DNA from: a virus
DNA: 35,554 bases
Reading direction: 5' to 3' (one strand)
IMG/VR virus record: IMGVR_UViG_3300030328_003592
Coordinates: 1 to 35,554 of that record
In this document: in pieces, positions 13,280-22,914 of the stretch
Layout of the letters: each line of letters begins with the position of its first letter
How positions within the stretch are numbered: position 1 is the stretch's first letter
Notes under the pieces: model-generated
What the model saw: the letters and a program-made list of their open reading frames with translations, nothing else
What the model was told of the DNA's origin: nothing
Database searches by the model: none
Program-made: the position numbers and the translations under genes

Positions 13280-14667
13280 TAGACACCCCCTGTCGTGTAA
13301 CTCCAGTAGAGTTTGCAACTAATGTTGCTTGCTCCACCAGGACCTGTATTGAGCCGCCCCATATAAATAACCAGCCGAACGTCGTTGTCAGTGGCAAATT
13401 TATCAATAGCGCCTGTAGTGTTGGACGTTGCTATCCTGCTCTCGTTAGTTGACGGAGAAGACCCGTCGTAAAGTTGTGATTGGAGAAACTGAGGTTTCCC
13501 CTCCCCGCTGGCGAATGCACTGAAAGCCACCCTTGCGTTGACTCCGTAGTTTCCGTCACCGCCAGCGGTGAGGCTTCCGTTGGCGTAGCCGCTGAAGTTC
13601 CAGCTTTTGTCTTTGTTAGTGCCGTTGTTGGCAATGTAAACAAACCCGGCAAAGCCCTGGTTGTTTGTAGCGTCGTAATCAGCGCCGTCATATGCGCGCG
13701 AAACAAACCCAACACCAATCATGGCCCTGGCATCAGGGATGGTCTGATCGCTGGTAACCTCAAGGAATAGATTCCATGTGCCGGGCTTGGTGGTGTCTAT
13801 GGAGGACAAGTAACTTGCCGGACTAACGTAACCAAAGCACTCTTCAGGCTGGTTTAGGGAAGAACTTGGCTCATCAGCGTCACTGAACGTGAACACACCA
13901 GCATTCAAGGCAATATTAGCTGCGCCTGTTCCTGGCGTAGACGTACCAAACTGATTCCAGCCAGTCCCAAGCCATGCGTTGTCTGTGCTCTCGCCGGCCC
14001 ATTTTGTCCACCCAGTCAGGTCATCAACCTGCACCAAACTGCCTGCGCTGCTGGTGGTGCCCGTCTTGGCCGTAGACTCAGTAGTTACTGCGGTACTGCT
14101 GTTGTCAGTCACAGTTACGCGAACAGCATGCAAGCCCACGCTGGCAGGAGTGAACGTTGGAGTCGCTGACGTAGTGCTGCTAAACTCACTGGTGCTGGTA
14201 GTGTTGTCTGGCCGAGTGCAGGCCCAAGCGTAGGTTGGGGATCCTGTTCCACCCGTAACATTCACACCAAGCACCTGCCCTGCGAGACTCGCAGAGTTAG
14301 CCAGCCCGGTGATGGCCGGACCCAGAACTGTTCCTACGGTCTTAGCTTGTGTACTGGAGGCCGTTAGAGCCGAGCCAGACGTGCTGTCAGTCACTGTGCA
14401 TGTAACGGCATACAAACCAACCCTGGCGGGCGTGAAGGTCGGGTTCTGGGCTGAGGCGTTGGGCGTGAACTCTGCTGTACTGGCAGAGCCATTGGGCCGA
14501 ATACAGGACCATGCATACGTGTACCCAGCAGTACCGCCAGAAGCGGATGCTGTCAGGTTCTGTGCATTCAGGTCAGCACGAGCAGCGAACCCACCCGCCG
14601 TGAGAGCTAAATCCCCTGTCCCACCACCGCCGCTTGCTGTAGGTCTGAATATGCGCTTGATGCCCAT
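13279..14667 (-). CDS. Fibre or decoration protein with two PKD/Ig-like repeats (462 aa)
   Basis: Residues about 20-205 contain two related units: GGTAGYTYAWSCIRPNGS...NPTFTPARVGLYAVTCTVTD and GGTGSPTYAWACTRPDNT...TPTFTPASVGLHAVRVTVTD, a clear PKD or Ig-like pattern. The C-terminal half is rich in Gly, Ser, Thr and aromatic residues, starting at VDDLTGWTKWAG and ending KLYWSYTTGGV, typical of a beta-sandwich or carbohydrate-binding domain. Such proteins are usually exposed on phage capsids or tails and bind sugars, mucus or the host surface. It lies in the module driven by cassette B, away from the capsid genes. The start overlaps the previous stop (TAATG). Confidence 0.7.
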   Translation of the reverse strand: MGIKRIFRPTASGGGGTGDLALTAGGFAARADLNAQNLTASASGGTAGYTYAWSCIRPNGSASTAEFTPNASAQNPTFTPARVGLYAVTCTVTDSTSGSALTASSTQAKTVGTVLGPAITGLANSASLAGQVLGVNVTGGTGSPTYAWACTRPDNTTSTSEFSSTTSATPTFTPASVGLHAVRVTVTDNSSTAVTTESTAKTGTTSSAGSLVQVDDLTGWTKWAGESTDNAWLGTGWNQFGTSTPGTGAANIALNAGVFTFSDADEPSSSLNQPEECFGYVSPASYLSSIDTTKPGTWNLFLEVTSDQTIPDARAMIGVGFVSRAYDGADYDATNNQGFAGFVYIANNGTNKDKSWNFSGYANGSLTAGGDGNYGVNARVAFSAFASGEGKPQFLQSQLYDGSSPSTNESRIATSNTTGAIDKFATDNDVRLVIYMGRLNTGPGGASNISCKLYWSYTTGGV

Positions 14668-15074
14668 TATTCCCTCCAGGAGACTTCAACAGAGTCCACA
14701 GTCACAGTTCCTGCGTCTGTCTTGTACCAGATGTAGATCTGGTCTGAACTCGAAACATAATCAATCGCCAGGTCATACACCGCAGCTCCGACCGTTGCCG
14801 TGGTTACCCCTGTAGATAAATCTGCCTCGCTGCTGGGAATGATGATGCTGTCACCAGTGGCATCGGTGCTAATCTGGATGCTAAGCTTGGCAGCGCCACC
14901 GGCAATCGTCTTGACCTTGACATAGACGCCACTCAGAATGGCCCCCACGCGAGTAGGGTCTGCTGTGGTTCTGAGCCTGACGCTGCTGTACTTAGCGGCA
15001 TTATAAGAGGTGCCGACAGCGGCCACGTCAGTGGTGCTGGACACTTGATGAAGGAAACTTCCTACCTTTGCCAT
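14667..15074 (-). CDS. Small structural or fibre-like protein (135 aa)
   Basis: It starts behind GGAAGGAGAAGTAGA. It is Ser/Thr/Val-rich with repeated beta strands (KYSSVRLRTTADPTRVGAIL, then GVYVKVKTIAGG, LSIQIS, QIYIWYK), as expected for a small beta-sandwich virion or fibre-tip protein. It is the first gene downstream of operator cassette B on the minus strand and overlaps the PKD protein gene as TAATG. No enzyme motif is visible. A fibre, receptor-binding or decoration role is inference. Confidence 0.6.
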   Translation of the reverse strand: MAKVGSFLHQVSSTTDVAAVGTSYNAAKYSSVRLRTTADPTRVGAILSGVYVKVKTIAGGAAKLSIQISTDATGDSIIIPSSEADLSTGVTTATVGAAVYDLAIDYVSSSDQIYIWYKTDAGTVTVDSVEVSWRE

Positions 15075-15097
15075 TCTACTTCTCCTTCCTGGCTGGG

Positions 15098-15144
15098 TGA
15101 GTCACTGTTGCTAATTACTATATACTATACGACACAGTGTCTCA
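15098..15144. promoter_or_regulatory. Operator cassette B (inverted 11-mers around TATA-rich core)
   Basis: TGAGTCACTGT (15098-15108, one mismatch) and ACAGTGTCTCA (15134-15144) flank a 25-base AT-rich core with two TATAGT-like -10 boxes on the minus strand. The right site includes the TGA stop codon of the 2125-aa gene. It is well placed to start the fibre and lysis transcript at the 15074 gene. Confidence 0.75.
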
Positions 15145-18100
15145 CTCATTAGTTGGTTGACCGGCTGCGTCAGTAACAGGCAGGCTGCTTAGAAGCGACA
15201 AGCGCTTGCGGTAAGCAATGCTCCCAGCAGTAGTTAAATCTACGCCAGGAATCATTGTAGAAGAGGCTGCCATGTAGAGCAACGCACTCTGTCTTCCAGT
15301 CCGCAGATTCTCCATGCCTTCAGGAGCGCCCAGGGCCATGTTTAAGATTTGCGACAACTCTACAACTCCGCGCTCTGCTTTGATAGACTCTGCAATTGCT
15401 GCAAGACTGAATGTCGCCAACTGTGAAGAGGCGTTTCCAAAAACATACTGAGCCCCGTCAAAAGTAGGGTTGTAGGACCTTTCTCGCGCTTCTGCGCCTG
15501 TAACTGGAACCCATCCTAATTTTTCAGCAATTTCGGCAGTGCAGTCAACATCCATTAATCTGGCGCACTGAGCTGCGGCGTTTACATATGTGTGCGGCAC
15601 CCGCATCCCTGGGGCATTAGGATTCCCTCTGCGTTTTGCTTCTTGCATTACAACGTCCATGGCCGTTTGTGCACCAAACCCTGAGGTCATTCTGAACACA
15701 TCGTCAACAGCAGCCATCCGCTGATCAGTAGAATAATATCCACCTAAAGTAGACATGGTGACCAACATTTCTAATCGTGGATCTGACAAACCAAAATCGC
15801 CCAGAGACCCGCCAGGAAAAAGTTCCGCAACATAAGCGCCAATGCGGGATTTGGTGTAATCAGGGAACAAATAACCTTCAAGGCCCTTGTCCATTCCTTC
15901 TTTTGCCCGGATTGTTCTGACAAGGTTCTCTGCTGCTTTACCTCCACTTCCAGCCGCTTTCAGGGTTTCAGCATACATACGGTATCTAAAAGACATAAAC
16001 GCAGCGTTTTTAGCCACCTTATGTCTTAAAACATGAGGCACATCATTGTAGTTAAGCAAAGCTTCATTGGCTAAAATCCGCGCTTCAGACCTGCTGTACC
16101 CACGCATGATTGATTCAAGGAAAACATTTTCGCGGAACACTCTGTCCATAGCGTAGCCGGCTATGTTCAAATAGTTCATAAGATCGCGGTTGCTTGTAAA
16201 CGATTGCCCAATCCGCCGAAGGCCTCCAACAGGCCGAAACAATTTATCGCGCCCAGAGGCTTGTATTACTTGCCTGCCCAACGAATCAGCCAAGTTGAAA
16301 GTGACTTGGTTGGCAAACTCTTCCTCACGCACCATACGAATCAAGTCATAGTTGCTGTACTCCACTCCGGTCGCTGTAGTGTATCGAGGCTGGGTCAACC
16401 CTCCGTAAGTGTTTAAGCCTGGCTGAGTGTTCAGGAATTGATGAATATCCATGCCCTGGCGAGCTGCTTGGGCCTCTGCATTAGCATAATCAGATGTGCC
16501 TAAATCAAGTTCCATCTGAAACTTTGTTGCCCTGGCAAGTTGTTCGTCTCTTATTGCAGCAGCTTTAGCAGGCTCAGCCTCTACCATTCTGCGAGTTGTT
16601 TGACTCATAGAATCTGCATTAATCAAGCGTCGAACCGTCAGAAAATTCAGTCCTCGCGGCAACATTGACAGAAAAGCTGCAGGAATCGCAGATATCACCC
16701 TGGTTGTAAATCCAGGCACTGTGGTAGAACTAAGCATTGGAGCGCCAAGACCGTTAGGCGAAAAGTACCTTGACGTTGGCACCGGTATAAACCCAAGCAC
16801 AAACGAGCCACCCAGCAGCCCGCTTATAATTTGTCTACGGGTCTTGTCAGCAAACGTAAGGAAACCAGAGCCAAGCCGAGTTAGCGGAGTTGTGTCCCCA
16901 TCAGGCAAACTTTTTTGCAGTTTCTGTACAAAGTCAGGGTTTAACATCTTCTGAAAGCCAGCCTGCTGCTGAGGAGTCAGGGGCAAATATTGGTTTGTTT
17001 CTCCAAGTTTCTGCCAAGTAGCCATTAAATTTTCAGCCGACCCTGCCAACTCACCGCCAGTTGTCCCGCTGGTAACAACATACGCGTTCAGATCTCTTAA
17101 AGACTGCCCTGCCCTGCTTTCAATAATCCGCCTTGCTTCTGCCGCCTCAGCGTCTACATCGATCCGATAAGCAGGAATGTCTGTATTTGTGCGAAGCACA
17201 TCAACAGACCCACGCAACCGCTGGCGCTTGTCTTTTAACTCTTGAATTTGCTCATCAACAGTTGCTTGACGCCCCTTTCTTTGCTCAACCAATTGCTCAA
17301 TTTCTTGTTGTTGTGCAGCTTTTTGCTCTTTAAGGCGCCCTTCTCTCTCAACTCTGAGGCCTTTTTTGCCAATTTGTTTTGGCATTTTTTGAGACTTTTT
17401 AAAGTTCTTTGCCTGCTCTTTTAAAGCATCATCGCGAACCTTAAACTGCAGCGCCAATGCTTTCTTCTGATTGTTAGCCTTTACAAGAGCATCTTCAGTC
17501 TTTGCGTCCATCAAGTCTTTAAGAGCTTTTTGTAAATTAGTGCTGCCAGGAGGACGACCCTGCCTTAGTGCTCGCATTTCAGTAACGTAAACTCCAGACA
17601 TCTCCGTCATCATATCGACAGTAGTGTCGTAAAGTTGTCTGTGTTCTTTATTAAGGTTTCGAATGCGCATATCCCTTTTGGCTTGCACGCTGCCAAGAGC
17701 TTCATTGCTTGCTCGATTGGCTTCTTGGATTGCAACTGCCATGGCATCTGCTTGGGATGGGTCTTCACGCATAATTCGCAAAGCGTCTTCAATCACTTCA
17801 TCAGACTTAGCAACAATGTCATCAGCCTCTTTTGTAATCTTCTTTAGATCTTCTTTGGCTGCTGTTGTGTAGGCCTTTCTTACTTTAATGTAGTCGCCGT
17901 GCGCGGATGCCGCTGCAGACCTGTACTCGTTATGAGCCTTTACAGCGTCTTCCGCATTGTTTGGAAAGAAGTCGCGAATCCTTCCAGCCTGCGCCGTAAC
18001 TTCAGTGCTCACTTTGCGAAAGCCGGTAAGAATCCGCATAAAGCTATGGTCATCACTGTTAAAAGCTTCGGCCATGCGCGCAGCTGCTGCATTTTCCATT

Positions 18101-21100
18101 TGCTGTGCTACAGAATCAGAATGCTGCTGCGCTTTAATCGCTGCTGCCTCTCCTTTTTCTTTAGCAAACTCTTGCTCAACCTTCTTTATTTCATCGTCTT
18201 GGACTTTCTTATTCTCTAAGAACAAAGCCCTTTCTGCGTCGCGTTGTTTTTTTATAGACTCTTGATACCGCTTGATGCCTTCACTGTAGCGTTGATTAAG
18301 GTCTTTAATTTTTTCTTGGGTTTCTGCTCGAATCTCTGCGCGCTCAACCTTTCCGGCTTCTCTTTGCTCTGCAATTAACCGCTTCTCTTCATCGGTAATC
18401 TTTCGCAATTCTCTTAAAGAAGCCTCGCTTTCTCGAATCTCAGAAAGAGCCGCCTGCCTTGCATCTTTGTAGTACTTTGCTTCTAAAGAAAGTCTGAGCC
18501 TCTCCTCACCATCTTTGAATACGCGCTTTGCCATTTCATAGGCAATGTCAGAAGTATTTATAGAAGTAGGTAATTCACCACCTCTAAAAATTTGCTCAAG
18601 ATACTGATCAACCATCTGCTTGCTTTTTGCAGACACTACAAGGTCAGGGTTCTCTACAATAAACTCATTGATAATCCGCGCAATAGCAGGCTTTTGAACG
18701 CGTGCCTCTAATATATAAGCCAAAGTCCCTTGAGTGAGAGCCTCTGTTTCTTTAAGGCCAGTGCCAACAAACTCCCGCAGAGCTGAACCGTCTTTGGGCG
18801 CAGAACTTTTAAGGCCAACATAGGTTCTCCGACGAGCACGCAGCCCATCGCGCTCAGCCTGCGTAATGCGAGGGTCTGTGAGAATATCGTCAGCAACAAA
18901 ACGAACATGCTCTAAAGCATCTACATTGTCCGGCACTTTAGTAACGCGCAGCGCATCCTCTAAACTCTTGGGCAATGTCTTGCCGTAGATTGCTTGCATT
19001 ACTGGCAGCATCCCATCAGGATCTGAGTTTATTGTGGCCTTTGCTTCGTTGGCTAAAAGTTGTTGCGGATTAGGTGAGTTCACAACATTCTGCAGAAACC
19101 TGTTTGTTGGGTCTTTAAGCTGTGCTTCAGCATTCTCTGTAAACCTGCGGAAGGCGGTCATTTCCCCACCCCCAACAGGCTCTAAAATCTTGCCACGCGC
19201 ACGCTGCAGTCCCAACGCCAATTCTTTTACCTTGCCCTTACCCAAGACATCCCTGCGGCGCTCAGGAGGCAGTCTGGCGGCTGCGTAGTCTTGGTCCTGA
19301 ATGTACTTAGGCTTTAGTGTTCTCGCACCGTAGGTTGTGCTTAAAATGCCGTCCTGGAGTGCTTCTACTGTGCTGTTATACTCTTTCAAGTTTAATGCGT
19401 CGCCGCCTCGCACTTTGCGAACAACTTTGCTCCAATAAGGAGAGGCCGCAACTTTAGAAGCTCCCAACTCATTCGTCATAATGCGAGCAGCATCGTCACC
19501 ATTGTTTATGCGATACATGCTACCAGTAGCGCCAAACTCAGCACTGACATCAGAGCCTTCTAAATAAGGTCGCAACTCTTGTGACAACAAGTTTCGAGCC
19601 TCATCATAATTTTCAGTGCGCACCATCGTATGCATGTTTAAGAATCGCCAAGCGTCGCCGCCTGTTGCTGCAACAATAGAAGTCTGTATCTGAGGCGTCA
19701 GGTTGCGAGACAAGTACAATTGCTTGAAACGATTGTAATGCACAGAATTGCGAGACAACTCTTTAAGAAACGTAGATGTGGTGGTTGTAAGCGCATTATC
19801 GCCCAGACGTCCAGGTTTATTTTGCAAAGTCCAAAGCACATCTGCGGCAGAACGCTGCAACGCTTTAGGCGCCTTGCCGGTAATCTGAGAAGCATACAAA
19901 GCCAGATTGCTGCGCAGGTCAAATGCATTATTGGTGAAGCCACCTGTTTCTTCAGCATTCTTCAAAGAGCTTGTCAAAGTCTCTTCAGCATTATCAATAA
20001 TACTGGCGTAAATCCTTGTGCCTTCATCAGCCTGCAGCCCCGCTTTCATGCTGGGGTTGTTGACATAGTTGTTAGCCACATTGTCTGCTGCTACAGCGCT
20101 GAGGTTGTTGTCTACTTTAGTAAAGTCATACACTTCATCTACAAGAGGCTCAACAGCTCGGAAGGCATTGTAATTGCGAACTTGCCACAAGGGATGTTGA
20201 ACAACACGGGCAGCCTGAGCCGCCTTTGTGGCACCACGGGCCTCAGCAATTGCTTCTGCTCCTTTTGCTGCACCGCGAACCATAGCAATTGGAACCTTTG
20301 GCGCAACAAATGGGGTAGGGTCAGCAAATGACGCAGCAACACCAACCCAAAGTGGACCGTTGCTATAGCCAAGATCTTCCCACATCTTTGTCATCATGGG
20401 CATACGCATAAACTTAGTGCCTAAGAAATCACCCTTGCGCATGGTCGCACCAGCATCCAACAGCAAGTCTCCTGTAGGAGGCAGCATGGTGGTCTTCTCA
20501 GGGTCAAAACGTTCCTCGGCCTCAAGCGGCATGCCTGCAGTATCAATGGTATTTACAAGAGCTGACCATCGAGCATAGATGTCTCCGCCGTTAGCATAAG
20601 CTTCTTTGAGTTCTTCCTCGCCCCTTTCATAGGCCCTGTAAGCAGGATCTGAAGGGTCCACAGGCTCATACTTTCCAGTCTCTGGATTGTAAACTGTAGC
20701 GTACGTTGCCATATTAGACATGCTCATAGTCACTGAATCCAACAAGCCGCCAATGACGCGCATGTTACGCATAGTGTTGGACTCAACAATACGTGACGGG
20801 TAGCCAACTGCGCCCCCATCTGGAATGCCTAACGCCTTTAACTGAGCTGCTTCTTGTTGCTGCTCTTTCAGTCCTGGAATCTCTTCTTCCAAAGCCTCTT
20901 TGATAATTTCCTCGCGCCGATCAACATCAATGCCTTTCTCTTCCAACATTTCTTGTAGCGGAAAAGTGCCTGCAGCCCGAACGCGCTTTCGAATAGGCTC
21001 CCCTGCTTTAATTTTTTCGGCAATCTTAGGCTGAATTCTTTCAGTAAACTGCGGGTCTTCTGCTAATTCAGGGACTAAGAGTTGTCTTTCCGTTGATCCC

Positions 21101-21519
21101 AACAGATACTTCAGTTGGACATTCATCGGAATGTCTTCACCCTCACGCTTGGGTGGCTGTGTTGTTCGCCGTCTAATCTCTTCTGGCGTAAGCAAGTCTT
21201 CTTTCTTAACTACCTGCGCTCCAAAACCGCCCATTGTTATGGGCCTATACAGAGCCTCCTCAACAAGTTCTTTGCTGACACCGCCTGGACGTGTAGACAA
21301 TCGCCCTGCAGCAAACGCAAGGTCAGCAAAGTTTTCTGGAACCTTTGGCTTTTCAAAACTTTGTTGCGGCAAATCAGTGCTTGCAGCCTGCTCCAGCACC
21401 ATTTCCGCACTTTTAACAGAATCCAACCTTAAATAAAGATCTACTTGGGCTTTTGTTTCTGCCGAAGATTGAGCGTAAGTATCTTGCTGTTGCTTGTTAA
21501 GACTTTCCAGTTCTGCCAC
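15142..21519 (-). CDS. Giant internal virion protein, gp16-like role (2125 aa)
   Basis: This one gene takes 18 percent of the genome. It is the last of three genes (218, 463, 2125 aa) that follow the tail genes in the same order as T7 gp14, gp15 and gp16, which form the DNA-ejection channel. By that analogy it would be packed inside the capsid and injected with the DNA. Residues about 930-1360 are dense coiled coil, with many K/E/R/Q-rich stretches such as EEKRLIAEQREAGKVERAE. A hydrophobic stretch near 1480 (IISGLLGGSFVLGFIPVPTS) could insert in membrane. The N-terminal part is charged and partly disordered. I see no sure enzyme motif. It is much larger than T7 gp16 (about 1320 aa), so extra domains are likely. 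Confidence 0.65.
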   Translation of the reverse strand: MAELESLNKQQQDTYAQSSAETKAQVDLYLRLDSVKSAEMVLEQAASTDLPQQSFEKPKVPENFADLAFAAGRLSTRPGGVSKELVEEALYRPITMGGFGAQVVKKEDLLTPEEIRRRTTQPPKREGEDIPMNVQLKYLLGSTERQLLVPELAEDPQFTERIQPKIAEKIKAGEPIRKRVRAAGTFPLQEMLEEKGIDVDRREEIIKEALEEEIPGLKEQQQEAAQLKALGIPDGGAVGYPSRIVESNTMRNMRVIGGLLDSVTMSMSNMATYATVYNPETGKYEPVDPSDPAYRAYERGEEELKEAYANGGDIYARWSALVNTIDTAGMPLEAEERFDPEKTTMLPPTGDLLLDAGATMRKGDFLGTKFMRMPMMTKMWEDLGYSNGPLWVGVAASFADPTPFVAPKVPIAMVRGAAKGAEAIAEARGATKAAQAARVVQHPLWQVRNYNAFRAVEPLVDEVYDFTKVDNNLSAVAADNVANNYVNNPSMKAGLQADEGTRIYASIIDNAEETLTSSLKNAEETGGFTNNAFDLRSNLALYASQITGKAPKALQRSAADVLWTLQNKPGRLGDNALTTTTSTFLKELSRNSVHYNRFKQLYLSRNLTPQIQTSIVAATGGDAWRFLNMHTMVRTENYDEARNLLSQELRPYLEGSDVSAEFGATGSMYRINNGDDAARIMTNELGASKVAASPYWSKVVRKVRGGDALNLKEYNSTVEALQDGILSTTYGARTLKPKYIQDQDYAAARLPPERRRDVLGKGKVKELALGLQRARGKILEPVGGGEMTAFRRFTENAEAQLKDPTNRFLQNVVNSPNPQQLLANEAKATINSDPDGMLPVMQAIYGKTLPKSLEDALRVTKVPDNVDALEHVRFVADDILTDPRITQAERDGLRARRRTYVGLKSSAPKDGSALREFVGTGLKETEALTQGTLAYILEARVQKPAIARIINEFIVENPDLVVSAKSKQMVDQYLEQIFRGGELPTSINTSDIAYEMAKRVFKDGEERLRLSLEAKYYKDARQAALSEIRESEASLRELRKITDEEKRLIAEQREAGKVERAEIRAETQEKIKDLNQRYSEGIKRYQESIKKQRDAERALFLENKKVQDDEIKKVEQEFAKEKGEAAAIKAQQHSDSVAQQMENAAAARMAEAFNSDDHSFMRILTGFRKVSTEVTAQAGRIRDFFPNNAEDAVKAHNEYRSAAASAHGDYIKVRKAYTTAAKEDLKKITKEADDIVAKSDEVIEDALRIMREDPSQADAMAVAIQEANRASNEALGSVQAKRDMRIRNLNKEHRQLYDTTVDMMTEMSGVYVTEMRALRQGRPPGSTNLQKALKDLMDAKTEDALVKANNQKKALALQFKVRDDALKEQAKNFKKSQKMPKQIGKKGLRVEREGRLKEQKAAQQQEIEQLVEQRKGRQATVDEQIQELKDKRQRLRGSVDVLRTNTDIPAYRIDVDAEAAEARRIIESRAGQSLRDLNAYVVTSGTTGGELAGSAENLMATWQKLGETNQYLPLTPQQQAGFQKMLNPDFVQKLQKSLPDGDTTPLTRLGSGFLTFADKTRRQIISGLLGGSFVLGFIPVPTSRYFSPNGLGAPMLSSTTVPGFTTRVISAIPAAFLSMLPRGLNFLTVRRLINADSMSQTTRRMVEAEPAKAAAIRDEQLARATKFQMELDLGTSDYANAEAQAARQGMDIHQFLNTQPGLNTYGGLTQPRYTTATGVEYSNYDLIRMVREEEFANQVTFNLADSLGRQVIQASGRDKLFRPVGGLRRIGQSFTSNRDLMNYLNIAGYAMDRVFRENVFLESIMRGYSRSEARILANEALLNYNDVPHVLRHKVAKNAAFMSFRYRMYAETLKAAGSGGKAAENLVRTIRAKEGMDKGLEGYLFPDYTKSRIGAYVAELFPGGSLGDFGLSDPRLEMLVTMSTLGGYYSTDQRMAAVDDVFRMTSGFGAQTAMDVVMQEAKRRGNPNAPGMRVPHTYVNAAAQCARLMDVDCTAEIAEKLGWVPVTGAEARERSYNPTFDGAQYVFGNASSQLATFSLAAIAESIKAERGVVELSQILNMALGAPEGMENLRTGRQSALLYMAASSTMIPGVDLTTAGSIAYRKRLSLLSSLPVTDAAGQPTNE

Positions 21520-21522
21520 TTA

Positions 21523-22914
21523 TCACCTCATAGCGTCTTGTACCGCTTCATCTTCTTCTTCAGTAGGTTCTCGCCCACTAAGAGTTTCCCCAAGTTCTTC
21601 AAGAGCTGAATTGTCACTAAGCAACAACGCTGCTTCCGCTGCTTGCAGTCCGGGGTCGCCTGGTTGTGCCACTTCTCCATTTAGCCTGGCTAAACCGTCT
21701 ACATCTTGCATTTCTACTTCGTCCGCTACCAGTTCTCCTGGTGTAGATTTGCCTGCGTTCTGTGTCATTTTAATCTGAGCATACGCTTGTACAATGTCGC
21801 TAACTGTTAAGCCACTGCCTGGAGGGACTGAACTTCTGGCAGCTGCTAAAAGTTCCCCTGCATTGCCCACATCAATCTTAGATGCAACTTCATAAGCTAC
21901 TGCTGTGTTTGCAATTTTGGGTTTACCCTGATTGACATAATCATAAATAATTCCAAACACTTCGCGCTGATTATTGTCCATGCCTTGCATAGCTTGCACG
22001 CGCCCACGCATTGAACGAGCTGTGCGGAACATGCCAGCAAAAGGCCTGTAGCCAGGGCCCAACTCAAACTCTAATTTGTTTGCACGAGAAGCATCAAGCA
22101 CATCTTGAGTATGCTGCATGTCTTTGGCAATTCGATCTAAGTCAGATTTAATCTGCCCTTTAATCTCAGGATCATACTCAGTGCGCTCTGTTTGTATATT
22201 TGTAGTAAGCCCGCGCTCAATCTCTCTTCTTGTAGTTTCTTCAATAGATTGTTTAATTGCCGGGCCGCGAGCAGCAAGTCCTGCAGGCAACTCTGTAAGT
22301 TGATTTAATTGCGGGTTAACTCCACCGTCAGGTAACAGTGCAAAATTCTCTGGTATTCCATGGTTATTCAAAAGATTGTTGTAAGCACCAACAATTTTCA
22401 TCCTGGTTGCAGAATCCATCTCTTTCAAGTCATTGTTCAGCACTCTGGCTTGCGCAACAGCATCGTCAACTTTGCCTTCTGCAAAGCGCTCTACAATAGA
22501 CTCTACCATCTGCCCGGCTATCTTTTGATCTACAATGTTTGCTGCCTGGCCTGGCTGTATGCTGTGTTCAGCGGCTAATTGCTCAACAATAAGAGCATAC
22601 TCGTTTACATTCTTCTGGTAAGAGTTGATGTCAACTTTTCTGCCTGCTCCAGATTTGCCGCCAGAAGCAACAGTAGTGCCAGCAGTAGCAATGTTGGTTG
22701 TTGTGTCTTTCATCGACTGGCGAACACTGGTGCTGTATTCTTCAATCTCGCGGAACTTTGTATACTCGCGAAGAAGCTTAGATCTTTCTTGCTGAAGCTT
22801 AAACAGCCTCTCTTCATAAGATTCTTCGCGAGACTCTTTTTCTTTCAAAGACTTTTCATACATGTCCATGCGTGTCTGCAGATAAGTATTGGTATAAAAG
22901 CTCATATTACGCAT
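21523..22914 (-). CDS. Internal virion protein, gp15-like role (463 aa)
   Basis: It starts at ATG 22914 and overlaps the previous stop by 8 bases; a second ATG at 22905 is possible. The N-terminal 80 residues are a strong coiled coil (YEKSLKEKESREESYEERLF). The middle is helical with an EYALIVEQLAAEHSIQPGQA segment, and the C-terminus is acidic and Ala/Glu-rich (EEDEEAV-like). The position between a small Gly-rich protein and a giant protein mirrors the T7 core-protein cluster. No catalytic motif is visible. I infer a structural role in the ejection core from position. Confidence 0.55.
   Translation of the reverse strand: MRNMSFYTNTYLQTRMDMYEKSLKEKESREESYEERLFKLQQERSKLLREYTKFREIEEYSTSVRQSMKDTTTNIATAGTTVASGGKSGAGRKVDINSYQKNVNEYALIVEQLAAEHSIQPGQAANIVDQKIAGQMVESIVERFAEGKVDDAVAQARVLNNDLKEMDSATRMKIVGAYNNLLNNHGIPENFALLPDGGVNPQLNQLTELPAGLAARGPAIKQSIEETTRREIERGLTTNIQTERTEYDPEIKGQIKSDLDRIAKDMQHTQDVLDASRANKLEFELGPGYRPFAGMFRTARSMRGRVQAMQGMDNNQREVFGIIYDYVNQGKPKIANTAVAYEVASKIDVGNAGELLAAARSSVPPGSGLTVSDIVQAYAQIKMTQNAGKSTPGELVADEVEMQDVDGLARLNGEVAQPGDPGLQAAEAALLLSDNSALEELGETLSGREPTEEEDEAVQDAMR

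Noticed and set aside
19720-20331. A 203-codon plus-strand frame inside the giant virion gene
   Set aside because: No ribosome site, no family-like motif and cysteine-rich sequence typical of antisense shadows.
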